In this document: positions 7,758 through 16,616 of the stretch, piece after piece | Position numbering within the stretch: the first letter of the stretch is position 1 | How the letters are laid out: each line of letters begins with the position of its first letter | Assembly (NCBI GenBank): GCA_963797175.1 | Contig: CAWCOL010000009.1 | Span: 496,001-560,000 of the forward strand | Length of the DNA stretch: 64,000 nucleotides | Source of the DNA: DATLLN01 sp963797175 | GTDB taxonomy: Bacteria; Actinomycetota; Thermoleophilia; Gaiellales; JAICJC01 | Reading direction: 5' to 3' | Position numbers and translations under genes: made by a program | Notes under the pieces: generated by a model | What the model saw: only the letters and a program-made list of their open reading frames with translations | Databases searched by the model: none | Told to the model about the DNA's origin: nothing

Positions 7758-8825
7758 ATGGCACGACGCGCAATCGTGGTCAAGGTGGGGTCGAGCACCC
7801 TGGTGGACGCCCGCGGAAAGGCCCGGCGGGCCGTGTTCGATCGCGTCGCGGCCGACATCGCCGCGCTGGCCGGCGAGGGCGTGCCGGTCGTCCTGGTCAG
7901 CTCGGGGGCGATCGCACTCGGGCTGGGATCGGTCGGCCGCACATCGCGCAGCCGCCGCGTCTCCGACCTCCAGGCCGGGTCGGCCGTCGGCCAGACGCTG
8001 CTGGTGCGCCAGTGGGAGCGCGCCCTCGCCCGCCACGACCGCCGCACCGCCCAGGTGCTGCTGACCGCGGCGGACGTGCATCGCCGCGACGCCTACCTGA
8101 ACGCACGGCGCACGCTGGAGACGCTGCTCCGCTGGGGTGTCGTCCCGGTGGTCAACGAGAACGACTCGACCGCCACCGACGAGATCACCTTCGGGGACAA
8201 CGACGCGCTGGCGGCGCAGGTTGCGCTGATCCTCGGCGCCCGCCTCCTCGTCCTGCTGACCGACGCCGACGGGCTGTACGACCGTGACCCCCGCCGCGAC
8301 GGCGCGACGCTGATCCCGGAGGTGCGCGACCACAGCCTGCTGGCCGAGCTCGACGTCGGCGAGAGCGGCGGCGCGTGGGGCTCGGGCGGCATGCGCTCGA
8401 AGGTGGTTGCGGCCGAGATGGCCAGCGCCGGCGGCGTCGCCAGCGTGATCGCCCACGGAGGGCGGGCCGGCGCCGTCGCCGACGCGGCCGCCGGACGGCC
8501 GGTGGGGACGCGATTCCGCCCCGACCCGCGCCCGCTGTCGGCCTACAAGCTGTGGCTGCGCTACGGCAAGCCGACCCGCGGCACGCTGGTGGTGGACGAG
8601 GGTGCCCGCCGGGCCGTCGTCGTCTCGGGCACCAGCCTGCTGCTGGTGGGGCTGCGTGAGGTCGAGGGCACGTTCGACGCGGGCGAGTGCGTCCGGCTCG
8701 CCGGGCCGGACGGCGCGCCCTTCGCGGTCGGCATCTGCGCCTACCCTGCCGACGAGCTGCGCCGCCTGGCGGGGACCAAGGGCATGGACGAGGCGGTGCA
8801 CCGAGATAACCTTGTGCTGTTGTGA
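7758..8825 (+). CDS. proB: Glutamate 5-kinase
   Basis: First enzyme of proline synthesis: ATP-dependent phosphorylation of glutamate to glutamyl 5-phosphate. The 355-residue protein has the amino-acid kinase domain (VVKVGSSTLV at the N-terminus, VSSGAIALG, NENDSTATDEITFGDNDALAA, TDADGLYDRDP, and the GSGGMRSK loop near residue 208) followed by a C-terminal PUA domain (GTLVVDEGARRAVV...). Full length and all motifs are present. The last four bases overlap the GTG of proA, indicating a coupled proBA operon. Feedback control by proline is expected from the family. Confidence 0.97.
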   Translation: MARRAIVVKVGSSTLVDARGKARRAVFDRVAADIAALAGEGVPVVLVSSGAIALGLGSVGRTSRSRRVSDLQAGSAVGQTLLVRQWERALARHDRRTAQVLLTAADVHRRDAYLNARRTLETLLRWGVVPVVNENDSTATDEITFGDNDALAAQVALILGARLLVLLTDADGLYDRDPRRDGATLIPEVRDHSLLAELDVGESGGAWGSGGMRSKVVAAEMASAGGVASVIAHGGRAGAVADAAAGRPVGTRFRPDPRPLSAYKLWLRYGKPTRGTLVVDEGARRAVVVSGTSLLLVGLREVEGTFDAGECVRLAGPDGAPFAVGICAYPADELRRLAGTKGMDEAVHRDNLVLL

Positions 8826-10024
8826 CGATCGCACCGACAGCCACGATCAGCCAGGATGCCCGCCGCGCCGCCCGCGCGCTGGCGCCGCTGGACGGGGCCG
8901 CCAAGGACCGGGCGCTGGAGGCGGTCGCGCAGGCAATCGAGCGCAGCGCCGACGCGATCCTGACGTCCAACGCGCTGGACGTCGCGGCGGCGCAGGGCGA
9001 GCGCCCGTCGATCGTCGACCGGCTGACGCTGACGCCGGAGCGGGTGCGCGGCCTGGCGGACGCCGTGCGCGCCGTGGCGGCGCTGCCCGACCCGGCCGAG
9101 CGGCCGATCGCCGAGATGACGCTGCACAACGGGCTCGAGGTCGAGAAGCGGCGTGTCCCCCTGGGGGTGGTCCTGATCGTCTACGAGGCGCGCCCCAACG
9201 TGACCGTGGACGCCGCGGCGCTGTGCGTCAAGTCGGGCAACGCCTGCCTGCTGCGCGGCTCGCGGCTGGCGGTGCACTCGAACGCGGCGCTGCTCGACGT
9301 CGTCCGCGAGGGGCTGAGCGACGCCGGCCTGCCGGCGGACGCCGTGCAGGCGCTGCCCGAGAGCCGCGAAGGTCTCGCGGAGTTCATCGCCGACCCGACA
9401 GCGGCCGACGTGGTCATCCCGCGCGGCGGCGAGGAGCTCAAGCACTTCCTGCTCGAGCACTCGCGGATCCCGGTGCTGGCCGCCGCGGGCGGCAACAACC
9501 ACGTCTTCCTGGACGCCTCCGCCGATCCGGCGATGGCCGTCGCGATCGCCGTCAACGCCAAGGTGCAGCGCCCCGGCGTGTGCAACGCGGCGGAGACGCT
9601 GCTGGTGCACGCCGACCGCGAGCATGACCTGCTGCCCGCCGTGACCGGCGCGCTGCGCGCCGAGGGCGTCGAGGTGCTGGAGGGCGAGGACGCCTGGGCG
9701 ACGGAGTTCCTCGACATGCGGATGGCGGTGCGCGTCGTCGACTCGCTGGACGAGGCGCTCGACCACATCGCGCGCTACGGCACCGGCCACTCCGAGGCGA
9801 TCGTGACGCAGGACGCGCGGTCGGCGGAGCGCTTCACCCGCGAGGTGGATGCGGCAGCGGTCTACGTCAACGCGTCCACCCGGTTCACCGACGGCGGGGA
9901 GTTCGGGATGGGCGCCGAGATCGGGATCTCCACCAGCCGCCTGCACGCGCGCGGCCCGCTCGGCCTGGAGGAACTGACCACCACGAAGTACGTGGTCGTC
10001 GGCACCGGCCAGGTCCGGTCCTAG
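8822..10024 (+). CDS. proA: Glutamate-5-semialdehyde dehydrogenase (gamma-glutamyl phosphate reductase)
   Basis: NADPH-dependent reduction of glutamyl 5-phosphate, second step to proline. The 400-residue protein shows the family core: GVVLIVYEARPNVTVDAAALC, KSGNACLLRGS, and the catalytic cysteine in VQRPGVCNAAETLL at about residue 254. The GTG start overlaps the proB stop (GTGA). The product works with ProB, whose labile phosphate product it takes over. The C-terminus FGMGAEIGISTSRLHARGP is complete. Confidence 0.97.
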   Translation: MTIAPTATISQDARRAARALAPLDGAAKDRALEAVAQAIERSADAILTSNALDVAAAQGERPSIVDRLTLTPERVRGLADAVRAVAALPDPAERPIAEMTLHNGLEVEKRRVPLGVVLIVYEARPNVTVDAAALCVKSGNACLLRGSRLAVHSNAALLDVVREGLSDAGLPADAVQALPESREGLAEFIADPTAADVVIPRGGEELKHFLLEHSRIPVLAAAGGNNHVFLDASADPAMAVAIAVNAKVQRPGVCNAAETLLVHADREHDLLPAVTGALRAEGVEVLEGEDAWATEFLDMRMAVRVVDSLDEALDHIARYGTGHSEAIVTQDARSAERFTREVDAAAVYVNASTRFTDGGEFGMGAEIGISTSRLHARGPLGLEELTTTKYVVVGTGQVRS

Positions 10025-10026
10025 CG

Positions 10027-10176
10027 TTACTGGTGCTGCTCGACCGAGGTGATATTCGGCGGTGCGCCGTCGTTGGTGCCCGGCATCCGCGGATCGTCCT
10101 CGAGCGGCACGCGGTTGCCCGGCGGCTGCAGCCGCCACAGCAGATGGCGGAACCACGAGATCAGCTTCACGCTCAC
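10027..10176 (-). CDS. Small hypothetical protein
   Basis: A 49-residue frame starts at a GTG six nt behind AGGGGAG and reads MSVKLISWFRHLLWRLQPPG, then a polar tail rich in Asp, Pro and Asn (EDDPRMPGTNDGAPPN). The amphipathic start resembles a short membrane-associated helix. It converges on proA with only two bases between the stops. No family is recognised; the good ribosome-binding site is the main support. Confidence 0.45.
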   Translation of the reverse strand: MSVKLISWFRHLLWRLQPPGNRVPLEDDPRMPGTNDGAPPNITSVEQHQ

Positions 10177-10216
10177 ACCGTACTCCCCTGACAACTCCCT
10201 GAACAGGCCGCCCAAC

Positions 10217-10566
10217 GGGGTCTGGCACGGGGTCTGGCACCGTGCCAGACCCCAATCACAGCCCGATCCGGCGTTCCGAGACGTTTCAGGGTGGAAGGGT
10301 TGGCAGAGCCGCGACAGGCGGTTTCCGCTCAACCAGGCCGAATGCGGAGGGTGTCCGGTACGGTGTCTGGCACGGTACCGGACACCAAACACAACCGATC
10401 CGGAGTTCCGTGACGGCCTGTTGACGAAGGCGTGACGCCACCGTCAGGAGCCCAACCGGCGCCACGGAGTGTCCGGCACGTCGAACGGCAACCAAGAAAC
10501 ACGACCCGGTTGGGCCGGTGCCGGACACGGAATGGTGGTCCACCGGCGCCACCGTCAGGAGCCCAA
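10217..10566. repeat. Cluster of REP-like palindromic repeats
   Basis: This gene-free region ahead of fabF has two copies of one element. Copy A: GGGGTCTGGCAC twice, then its complement, a perfect 12-bp hairpin with a 1-nt loop. Copy B near 10350-10386 has the same order with GGTGTCCGGTAC, GGTGTCTGGCAC and the complement. Both are followed by a similar tail, roughly CGATCCGGNGTTCCGNGACG. A third hairpin pairs GTGTCCGGCAC near 10470 with GTGCCGGACAC near 10518. A 20-bp direct repeat, CGCCACCGTCAGGAGCCCAA, occurs at 10436-10455 and 10547-10566. No transposase is visible. Confidence 0.8.
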
Positions 10567-10634
10567 ACCCTCGCCCACTCGCCGGATCTTCACCACCCCG
10601 CAACCCTGAGAGGGGGTGCCCCGTCCCACCCCCG

Positions 10635-11870
<1,236 letters not shown>

Positions 11871-11876
11871 CGGCGC

Positions 11877-12497
11877 TCAGCCGAGCCCGGTGTGGCGCCG
11901 CACGTCGGCCAGGTCGCGGGCGCTGACGACCCGGTCGACGAGGCCGTACTCGCGCGCCTGCTCGGCGCTCATGAAGTTGTCGCGCAGCGTGTCGAGGTGG
12001 ATCCGCTCCATCGTCTGGCCGGTGTCCTCCGCCAGCAGCTCCTCCATCCGCCGCTGCAGGTCGAGGATCTCGCGGGCGCGGATCTCGACATCGGTCGCCT
12101 GCCCCTCGAAGCCGGGCGTGTGGCCCTGGTGGATCATCACCTTCGCGTTGGGCAGCGCGATCCGCTTGCCCTTGGCGCCGCCGGCCAGCAGGATCGCGCC
12201 CATCGACATCGCCATCCCGAAGCAGATCGTCTGCACGTCAGGGCGGATGAACCGCATCGTGTCGTAGATCGCCATGCCGGCGTAGACGTCGCCGCCCGGC
12301 GAGTTGACGTAGAGCGAGATGTCGCGGTCGGGGTCGTCCGATTCGAGGTGGATCAGCTGGGCCACGATCAGGTTGGCGACGTCGGACGTGACGGGCGTGC
12401 CGAGGAAGACGATCCGGTCGTTCAGCAGCCGCGAGTAGATGTCGAACGAGCGCTCGCCGCGTGAGGTCTGGTCGACGACCATGGGGATGATGGACAC
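11877..12497 (-). CDS. clpP: ATP-dependent Clp protease proteolytic subunit
   Basis: A 206-residue serine peptidase that forms the barrel fed by ClpX/ClpC unfoldases. The triad is visible: Ser98 in GMAMSMGAIL, His123 in KVMIHQ, and Asp173 in LRDNFMSA. YVNSPGGDVYAGMAIYD forms the oxyanion region. The GTG start has AGGAGG 6 nt upstream. It converges on fabF with a 6-nt gap. Its promoter must lie in the 103 bp shared with the divergent SRPBCC-ArsR pair, where an operator-like palindrome sits close to its start. Actinobacteria often carry several clpP genes; this one has no clpX next to it. Confidence 0.95.
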   Translation of the reverse strand: MSIIPMVVDQTSRGERSFDIYSRLLNDRIVFLGTPVTSDVANLIVAQLIHLESDDPDRDISLYVNSPGGDVYAGMAIYDTMRFIRPDVQTICFGMAMSMGAILLAGGAKGKRIALPNAKVMIHQGHTPGFEGQATDVEIRAREILDLQRRMEELLAEDTGQTMERIHLDTLRDNFMSAEQAREYGLVDRVVSARDLADVRRHTGLG

Positions 12498-12520
12498 GGC
12501 GCCTCCTGGTGGGCTAGTGT

Positions 12521-12579
12521 GCAACCTACGAGTTGCGCATGGTAGCGCCGCGAGTCGAAATCCGCAACCCGAGGGTTGC
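12521..12579. promoter_or_regulatory. Two palindromic operators, probably for the ArsR regulator
   Basis: GCAAC-6 nt-GTTGC at 12521-12536 and GCAACCC-GA-GGGTTGC at 12564-12579 share the same half-site, with centres 43 bp apart, close to four DNA turns. They lie between clpP and the SRPBCC-ArsR pair, so one dimer per site could bind and repress the pair and possibly clpP. Confidence 0.65.
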
Positions 12580-12600
12580 ACGTCTGAGGAGGACGCAGAG

Positions 12601-12990
12601 ATGGCGGACGAGGTCGAACGCGAGGTCACCGTCCCGCTGCCCGCCGAGGAGGCGTGGACGCTGGTCACCGACAGCGAGGAGCTGGAGCGCTGGCTCGCCC
12701 CCGAGGTCGAGCTGGAGCCGCGCGAGGGCGGCGAGGTGCGGATCGTCGGCGACGACGGCCAGGAGCGCCACGGCACCGTCGAGCTGGTCGAGGCGCCGCG
12801 CCGGCTGCGCTTTGCCTGGACGGGCGACGACGAGGACGCGACGGTGGTCGAGATCACGGTCGATCCGGACGGCGAGGGCTCGCGCATCCGGGTGGCCGAG
12901 CGCCAGGTGACGCCGGTGGCGGCGGTCGGCGCGACCGTCACCCAGCTGCCGGTGGCGCTGCCGCAGGGCCCGCTCGCGCTGGCGGCGTGA
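12601..12990 (+). CDS. SRPBCC (AHSA1-like) domain protein
   Basis: A 129-residue single-domain protein of the START/Bet v1 fold. It begins EREVTVPLPAEEAWTLVTDSEELERWLAPEVELEP and continues with GTVELVEAPRRLRFAW, the usual START-like order of strands. Such proteins bind hydrophobic ligands or aid chaperones. Its last four bases overlap the GTG of an ArsR-type regulator, a pairing seen widely in actinobacteria. GAGGAGG precedes the ATG. The ligand is unknown. Confidence 0.88.
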   Translation: MADEVEREVTVPLPAEEAWTLVTDSEELERWLAPEVELEPREGGEVRIVGDDGQERHGTVELVEAPRRLRFAWTGDDEDATVVEITVDPDGEGSRIRVAERQVTPVAAVGATVTQLPVALPQGPLALAA

Positions 12991-13319
12991 GCCTGACCGG
13001 CGTCGACGCGACGTTCGCAGCGCTGGCCGATCCCACTCGCCGGCGCGTGCTCGGCCTGCTCGCGGAGCGGGCCGACGGCGCCACGGCGAGCGAGCTGTCC
13101 CGGGAGCTGCCGGTCACCCGCCAGGCGATCGCCAAGCACCTGGCGGCGCTCGACGCCGCCGGCCTGGTCACGCCGCTGCGCCGCGGCCGGGATGTGCGCT
13201 ACACCGTCAGCCCGGCGCCGCTGGAGGACGCCGTGGCCTGGATGACGCGGGTCGGCGACCAGTGGGACACCCGGCTAGCCCGCCTCGCCCGCCACGCCGG
13301 GAGCCGCGTCCGCGCCTGA
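12987..13319 (+). CDS. ArsR-family transcriptional regulator
   Basis: A 110-residue winged helix protein: ATFAALADPTRRRVLGLLAE, then recognition region ELPVTRQAIAKHLAALDAAGLV and wing LRRGRDVRYTV. No cysteine pair of the metal-sensing type is present, so it is unlikely to be a metal sensor. Translation is coupled to the SRPBCC gene (GTGA overlap). The two GCAAC/GTTGC palindromes upstream of the pair are the likely autoregulatory operators. Confidence 0.9.
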   Translation: MSLTGVDATFAALADPTRRRVLGLLAERADGATASELSRELPVTRQAIAKHLAALDAAGLVTPLRRGRDVRYTVSPAPLEDAVAWMTRVGDQWDTRLARLARHAGSRVRA

Positions 13320-13351
13320 CCAGCGGCGCCGGACGGTATCCTCCCCGCCCA

Positions 13352-14380
13352 ATGTCGACCGCCGCCGTCCGCCTGGCCGAGCCGCTGATGTCCGCCGAAG
13401 AGGTGGCCGCGCTTGGCCTCGACCGCCCTCGCCTGCTGCAGATGTTCCGCGACATGCTGCTGACGCGCGGAATCGAGGAGCGCGGCAATCTGTTGTTCAA
13501 GGGCGGCAAGCTGCCCGGCAGCTACTACACCGGGCGCGGCAACGAGGCCGCGTCGGTCGGCGCGGCCAGCGCGATGGGCCCCGACGACATCGCCTCTCCC
13601 CTACACCGCAACATGGGTGTGCACGTCGCCCGCGGCGTCGATCCCGCGGCGATGTTCTGCCAGTACATGGGCCGCTCGGGCGGAGCCACCGGCGGCCGCG
13701 ACTCGAACCTGCGCAGCAACGACTTCGGCACCGGCAAGGGCCTGCTGGCCGGGGTCAGCCACCTGCCGGCGATGATCCCGACCATCACCGGCATCGCCCT
13801 CGCGTTCCAGCTGCGCAGCGAGCCGCGCGTCGCGCTCGGCTGGTGCGGCGACGGCGCCGCCGCCCGCGGCGACATGCACGAGTCGATGAACCTGGCCGGC
13901 GTCCGCCGCCTGCCCATCGTCTTTATCATCGACAACAACCAGTACGCGTACTCGACGCCGAACCGGCTCTCGTTCGCGGGCCCGCACCTGGCCGACCGCG
14001 GCCCCGCCTACGGCTTCGAGGGCATCGTCGTGGACGGCACCGACGTGCTCACCGTGTACCGGGAGGTGAGCCGCGCGGTCGAGAAGGCGCGCGCCGGCGA
14101 CGGCCCCACGCTGCTCGAGCTGATCACGCTGCGGATGGAGGGCCACGCCGTGCACGACGACGCCTCTTACGTGCCGCGCGACCTGATGGACGAGTTCCTG
14201 GCGAAGGACCCGGTCGACCGCTTCCGAACCTGGCTCCAGGTGCACCACGAGCTGACCGACGGCGAGCAGCGCGACCTGGACGCCGAGGTGCACGCCACGA
14301 TCGAGCGTGCCGTGGCAGAGGCCGAGGCCAGCCCGCCGCCCGACCCCGCGTCGGTGCTCCACGGCGTCTACGCCGAGTAG
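13352..14380 (+). CDS. Thiamine-dependent 2-oxoacid dehydrogenase E1, alpha subunit
   Basis: The 342-residue protein is an E1 alpha of the pyruvate or branched-chain type. The thiamine diphosphate motif is GWCGDGAAARGDMHE near residue 167, ending in the DNNQYAYSTP segment; YYTGRGNEAASVG and LHRNMGVHVARGVDP are the expected N-terminal landmarks. E1 alpha works with E1 beta, but no beta, E2 or E3 gene is in the window. A lipoate ligase gene lies 2.2 kb downstream on the other strand, which may serve the same complex (inference). TATCCT lies 9 nt before the ATG and no Shine-Dalgarno site is seen. Confidence 0.88.
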   Translation: MSTAAVRLAEPLMSAEEVAALGLDRPRLLQMFRDMLLTRGIEERGNLLFKGGKLPGSYYTGRGNEAASVGAASAMGPDDIASPLHRNMGVHVARGVDPAAMFCQYMGRSGGATGGRDSNLRSNDFGTGKGLLAGVSHLPAMIPTITGIALAFQLRSEPRVALGWCGDGAAARGDMHESMNLAGVRRLPIVFIIDNNQYAYSTPNRLSFAGPHLADRGPAYGFEGIVVDGTDVLTVYREVSRAVEKARAGDGPTLLELITLRMEGHAVHDDASYVPRDLMDEFLAKDPVDRFRTWLQVHHELTDGEQRDLDAEVHATIERAVAEAEASPPPDPASVLHGVYAE

Positions 14381-14406
14381 CCGCCCGATGGCGCTACGCT
14401 TTTGGC

Positions 14407-14679
14407 ATGAGTGAATTTCCGTTCGGCATGTTCGGAGGAGATCCCGAGGACATCCAGCGCAACCTCCAGGGCTTCATGGAGCAGGCGCAGCAGAGCCAGA
14501 AGGTCGCGTTCGCCGACCAGGCGATCAACCTGGCGGTCGGCATCACGGTCGCCGCGATCGGGCGGTTGGATCTGGCCGGCTCGCCCGACGCACAGGCGAT
14601 GCAGGTGCGCGACGCGATCCGGATGATCTTCCCCGAGGCCGTCACCCTGGTGCGCGAGGCGCGCGAGGGCCTCGCCTAG
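14407..14679 (+). CDS. Conserved-looking hypothetical protein
   Basis: A 90-residue acidic protein, MSEFPFGMFGGDPEDIQRNLQ at the start, then two predicted helices (QAQQSQKVAFADQAINLAVGI and SPDAQAMQVRDAIRMIFPEA). No domain is recognised. A TACGCT box lies 6 nt before the ATG, fitting a leaderless transcript. Its stop TAG interlocks with the stop of the opposing FIST gene in the four bases CTAG. Confidence 0.65.
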   Translation: MSEFPFGMFGGDPEDIQRNLQGFMEQAQQSQKVAFADQAINLAVGITVAAIGRLDLAGSPDAQAMQVRDAIRMIFPEAVTLVREAREGLA

Positions 14680-15875
14680 CCCGAAGCCGGCTCGCCGCCT
14701 CCCACCAGGAGCGCCATGGTGGCGGTGAACCCGTGGATGAACGAGACGCCGCCGACGGGGCCGATCTCGCCGGCGCAGAGCATGCCCGCGCCGGGCACGC
14801 CGGCCAGCTCCTCGCCGATGGTGGCCGCGTCGTCGTTGCGCAGCGGCACCGGACCCTCGCGCCGCCCGGTGCACGAGAACAGCACCCCTGCCACGATCCG
14901 GTCGCCCAGCACCGCCCGCTCGGCGGCGAGGGCGAGCCGCAGGTCGCGGTCGGCGCCGCCCGGCTCGCGGACGTGGAAGCGCATCGTCTGGCCGACGCGG
15001 GGCAGGTCGCCGACGACGATCGCGCCCGACTCGACGTCCGCGCCGACCACCCCGCGGATCAGGTAGTCGCCGCGCCGGTGCTCGGAGCGGTTCTCGTCGA
15101 TCACCGAGCCCATCGTCAGGCTGTGCGACACCAGCTCCCGGCGTTCCTCGGGGAGCCCTTCGACGATCTCGACCAGGCGCTCGTAGGCCGGGCGCCCGCC
15201 CAGCTCGTTGATGACGCGGCCGCCCGAGGCGGTGACGATCAGGTCGGGGCCGATCGGGTCGCAGCCCTGCGAGACCACGGCGTGCAGCGTCACCGCGCCG
15301 CTGAAGGTGAGCACGACGGCGCCGCGGCGCAGCACGTGGTCGTCGCAGATCAGGGCGTGCTCGCCCGGGCCTGCGCCTCCCGACGCCAGGCCGCCGACCG
15401 CGAGCGCGCCACCCCAGCGGTCGCCGAGCAGCCGCAGGAACGTCTTGACCGGGAAGGTGAACGGGTCGGCGAGCACCATCACGGCGCCGCCCGGCGCGGG
15501 CGGCGTGAAGTCGCCCGGGACGTTCATGACGGCGCCGTCGCCGCCGACGGCGGTCGAGATCGGGTGCACGCCGACGGTCGTGTCCGGCAGCGAGAGCGCG
15601 AGCACGCTGACGGCGGCCGTGCCGCCCTCCAGCAGCCGGCCGGCGCCGGCCACGCCGCTCGAGCTGACGCCGGCCAGCGCCGCCGGACGGAGCTCGCGGC
15701 GCACGGCGTCGGCGACCTGCTCGGCCGCAGCGGCGTGGTGCGTGGAGAAGAAGACGAGGGCGAGGTCGACCGGCGCGCCGTGCAACTCGGCGCCGGCGAT
15801 CCGCGCCGCCTCGGTCGCGGCCGCCGCCGCATCGGGCAGCTCGGAGACCGCGCTTCCGGCCAGCGGCTCGCTCAC
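14676..15875 (-). CDS. FIST-domain protein
   Basis: The 399-residue protein has the FIST N domain (VDLALVFFSTHHAAAAEQVADAVR...LAGVSSSGVAGAG) and FIST C domain (GLPEERRELVSHSLTMG..., GVLFSCTGRREG). FIST proteins are thought to bind small ligands such as amino acids and take part in signalling. There is no kinase or cyclase domain fused here. The GTG start overlaps the stop of the upstream OsmC gene by four bases, so the two are made together; this may link a peroxide-reactive enzyme to a sensor (inference). Confidence 0.88.
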   Translation of the reverse strand: MSEPLAGSAVSELPDAAAAATEAARIAGAELHGAPVDLALVFFSTHHAAAAEQVADAVRRELRPAALAGVSSSGVAGAGRLLEGGTAAVSVLALSLPDTTVGVHPISTAVGGDGAVMNVPGDFTPPAPGGAVMVLADPFTFPVKTFLRLLGDRWGGALAVGGLASGGAGPGEHALICDDHVLRRGAVVLTFSGAVTLHAVVSQGCDPIGPDLIVTASGGRVINELGGRPAYERLVEIVEGLPEERRELVSHSLTMGSVIDENRSEHRRGDYLIRGVVGADVESGAIVVGDLPRVGQTMRFHVREPGGADRDLRLALAAERAVLGDRIVAGVLFSCTGRREGPVPLRNDDAATIGEELAGVPGAGMLCAGEIGPVGGVSFIHGFTATMALLVGGGEPASG

Positions 15876-16315
15876 TCCGAGATCCGCCAGGTGGTCGCGA
15901 CGTCCGCCGTCGTCGAGGCGGAGATGAAGCAGTCCCGCTCGGCCTTGGGCGTCAGGCCCTGCGCCAGCGGCGCGTGGCCGCCGGCGACGGTCGCGGTCAC
16001 GGTCACCGCGATCCGCTTGAAGGCGTAGCGGCGGTCACGCGCGCGCCGGCTGAGGTCACCGGTCGCCTCGGAGCGGTACGACACGACCTCGACGCCGTTG
16101 TGCGAGCAGTGCGCCAGGAAGGAGAGCATCGTGCAGGACTGGAGGGCGGCCACGAACAGGTGCTCAGGGCTCCAGCGGTTGCTCTCGGCCCCGGGGAACG
16201 CCTCCGGGGGCGTGACGACCAGCGGCTCCCGGCCGGGCGCCTGCACGGTGCAGGCGCGGCCGCCCGTCCACTCCAGCGACGTCTCGTATTGAAACTCCTT
16301 CGACTCCAAGGGCAT
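15872..16315 (-). CDS. OsmC-family peroxiredoxin-like protein
   Basis: A 147-residue OsmC/Ohr-fold protein. The two redox cysteines of the family are present: LQSCTMLSFL near residue 61 and ERDCFIS near the C-terminus. The N-terminal YETSLEWTGGRACTV and the PPEAFPGAESNRWSPEHLFVAAL segment are typical. Such enzymes reduce organic hydroperoxides with a dithiol such as lipoyl groups. It is the first gene of a coupled pair with the FIST protein. Confidence 0.9.
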   Translation of the reverse strand: MPLESKEFQYETSLEWTGGRACTVQAPGREPLVVTPPEAFPGAESNRWSPEHLFVAALQSCTMLSFLAHCSHNGVEVVSYRSEATGDLSRRARDRRYAFKRIAVTVTATVAGGHAPLAQGLTPKAERDCFISASTTADVATTWRISE

Positions 16316-16463
16316 CCAGGCCCACCGTCCCTTCCTGCCACCGTTTCACCCGATCGGGTCTGCGCCGTGCCACCGCATCTGACGATGGAGTAGTACCGCG
16401 TCCGACCCGACTTGTTCTCCGTCTTTTCATCCTTCGGGACGGGCGCGTCACGAAGGAGCATCG

Positions 16464-16616
16464 ATGGATCACCATCTCGACCGCTTCGAGTCCGGTCAGA
16501 CCACCGCAGAGTACGCGATCATGCTCACCGTCATCTCGGTCGGCATCATCACCGTGCTGGCGCTGCTGGACTCGGCGCTGGCCACGCTGCTCATGTCTGC
16601 GTCGGCCGCGCTCTAG
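16464..16616 (+). CDS. Flp-type prepilin, single gene
   Basis: A 50-residue protein with a class III (Flp/Tad) prepilin signal: basic and polar leader MDHHLDRFESG, predicted cleavage after Gly11, then QTTAEYAIML with Glu at +5 and Tyr at +6, followed by a long hydrophobic helix to the end. AAGGAG lies 7 nt before the ATG. No Tad assembly, prepilin peptidase or TadE gene is nearby. Its stop TAG interlocks with the stop of the opposing lipoate ligase gene. Confidence 0.8.
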   Translation: MDHHLDRFESGQTTAEYAIMLTVISVGIITVLALLDSALATLLMSASAAL

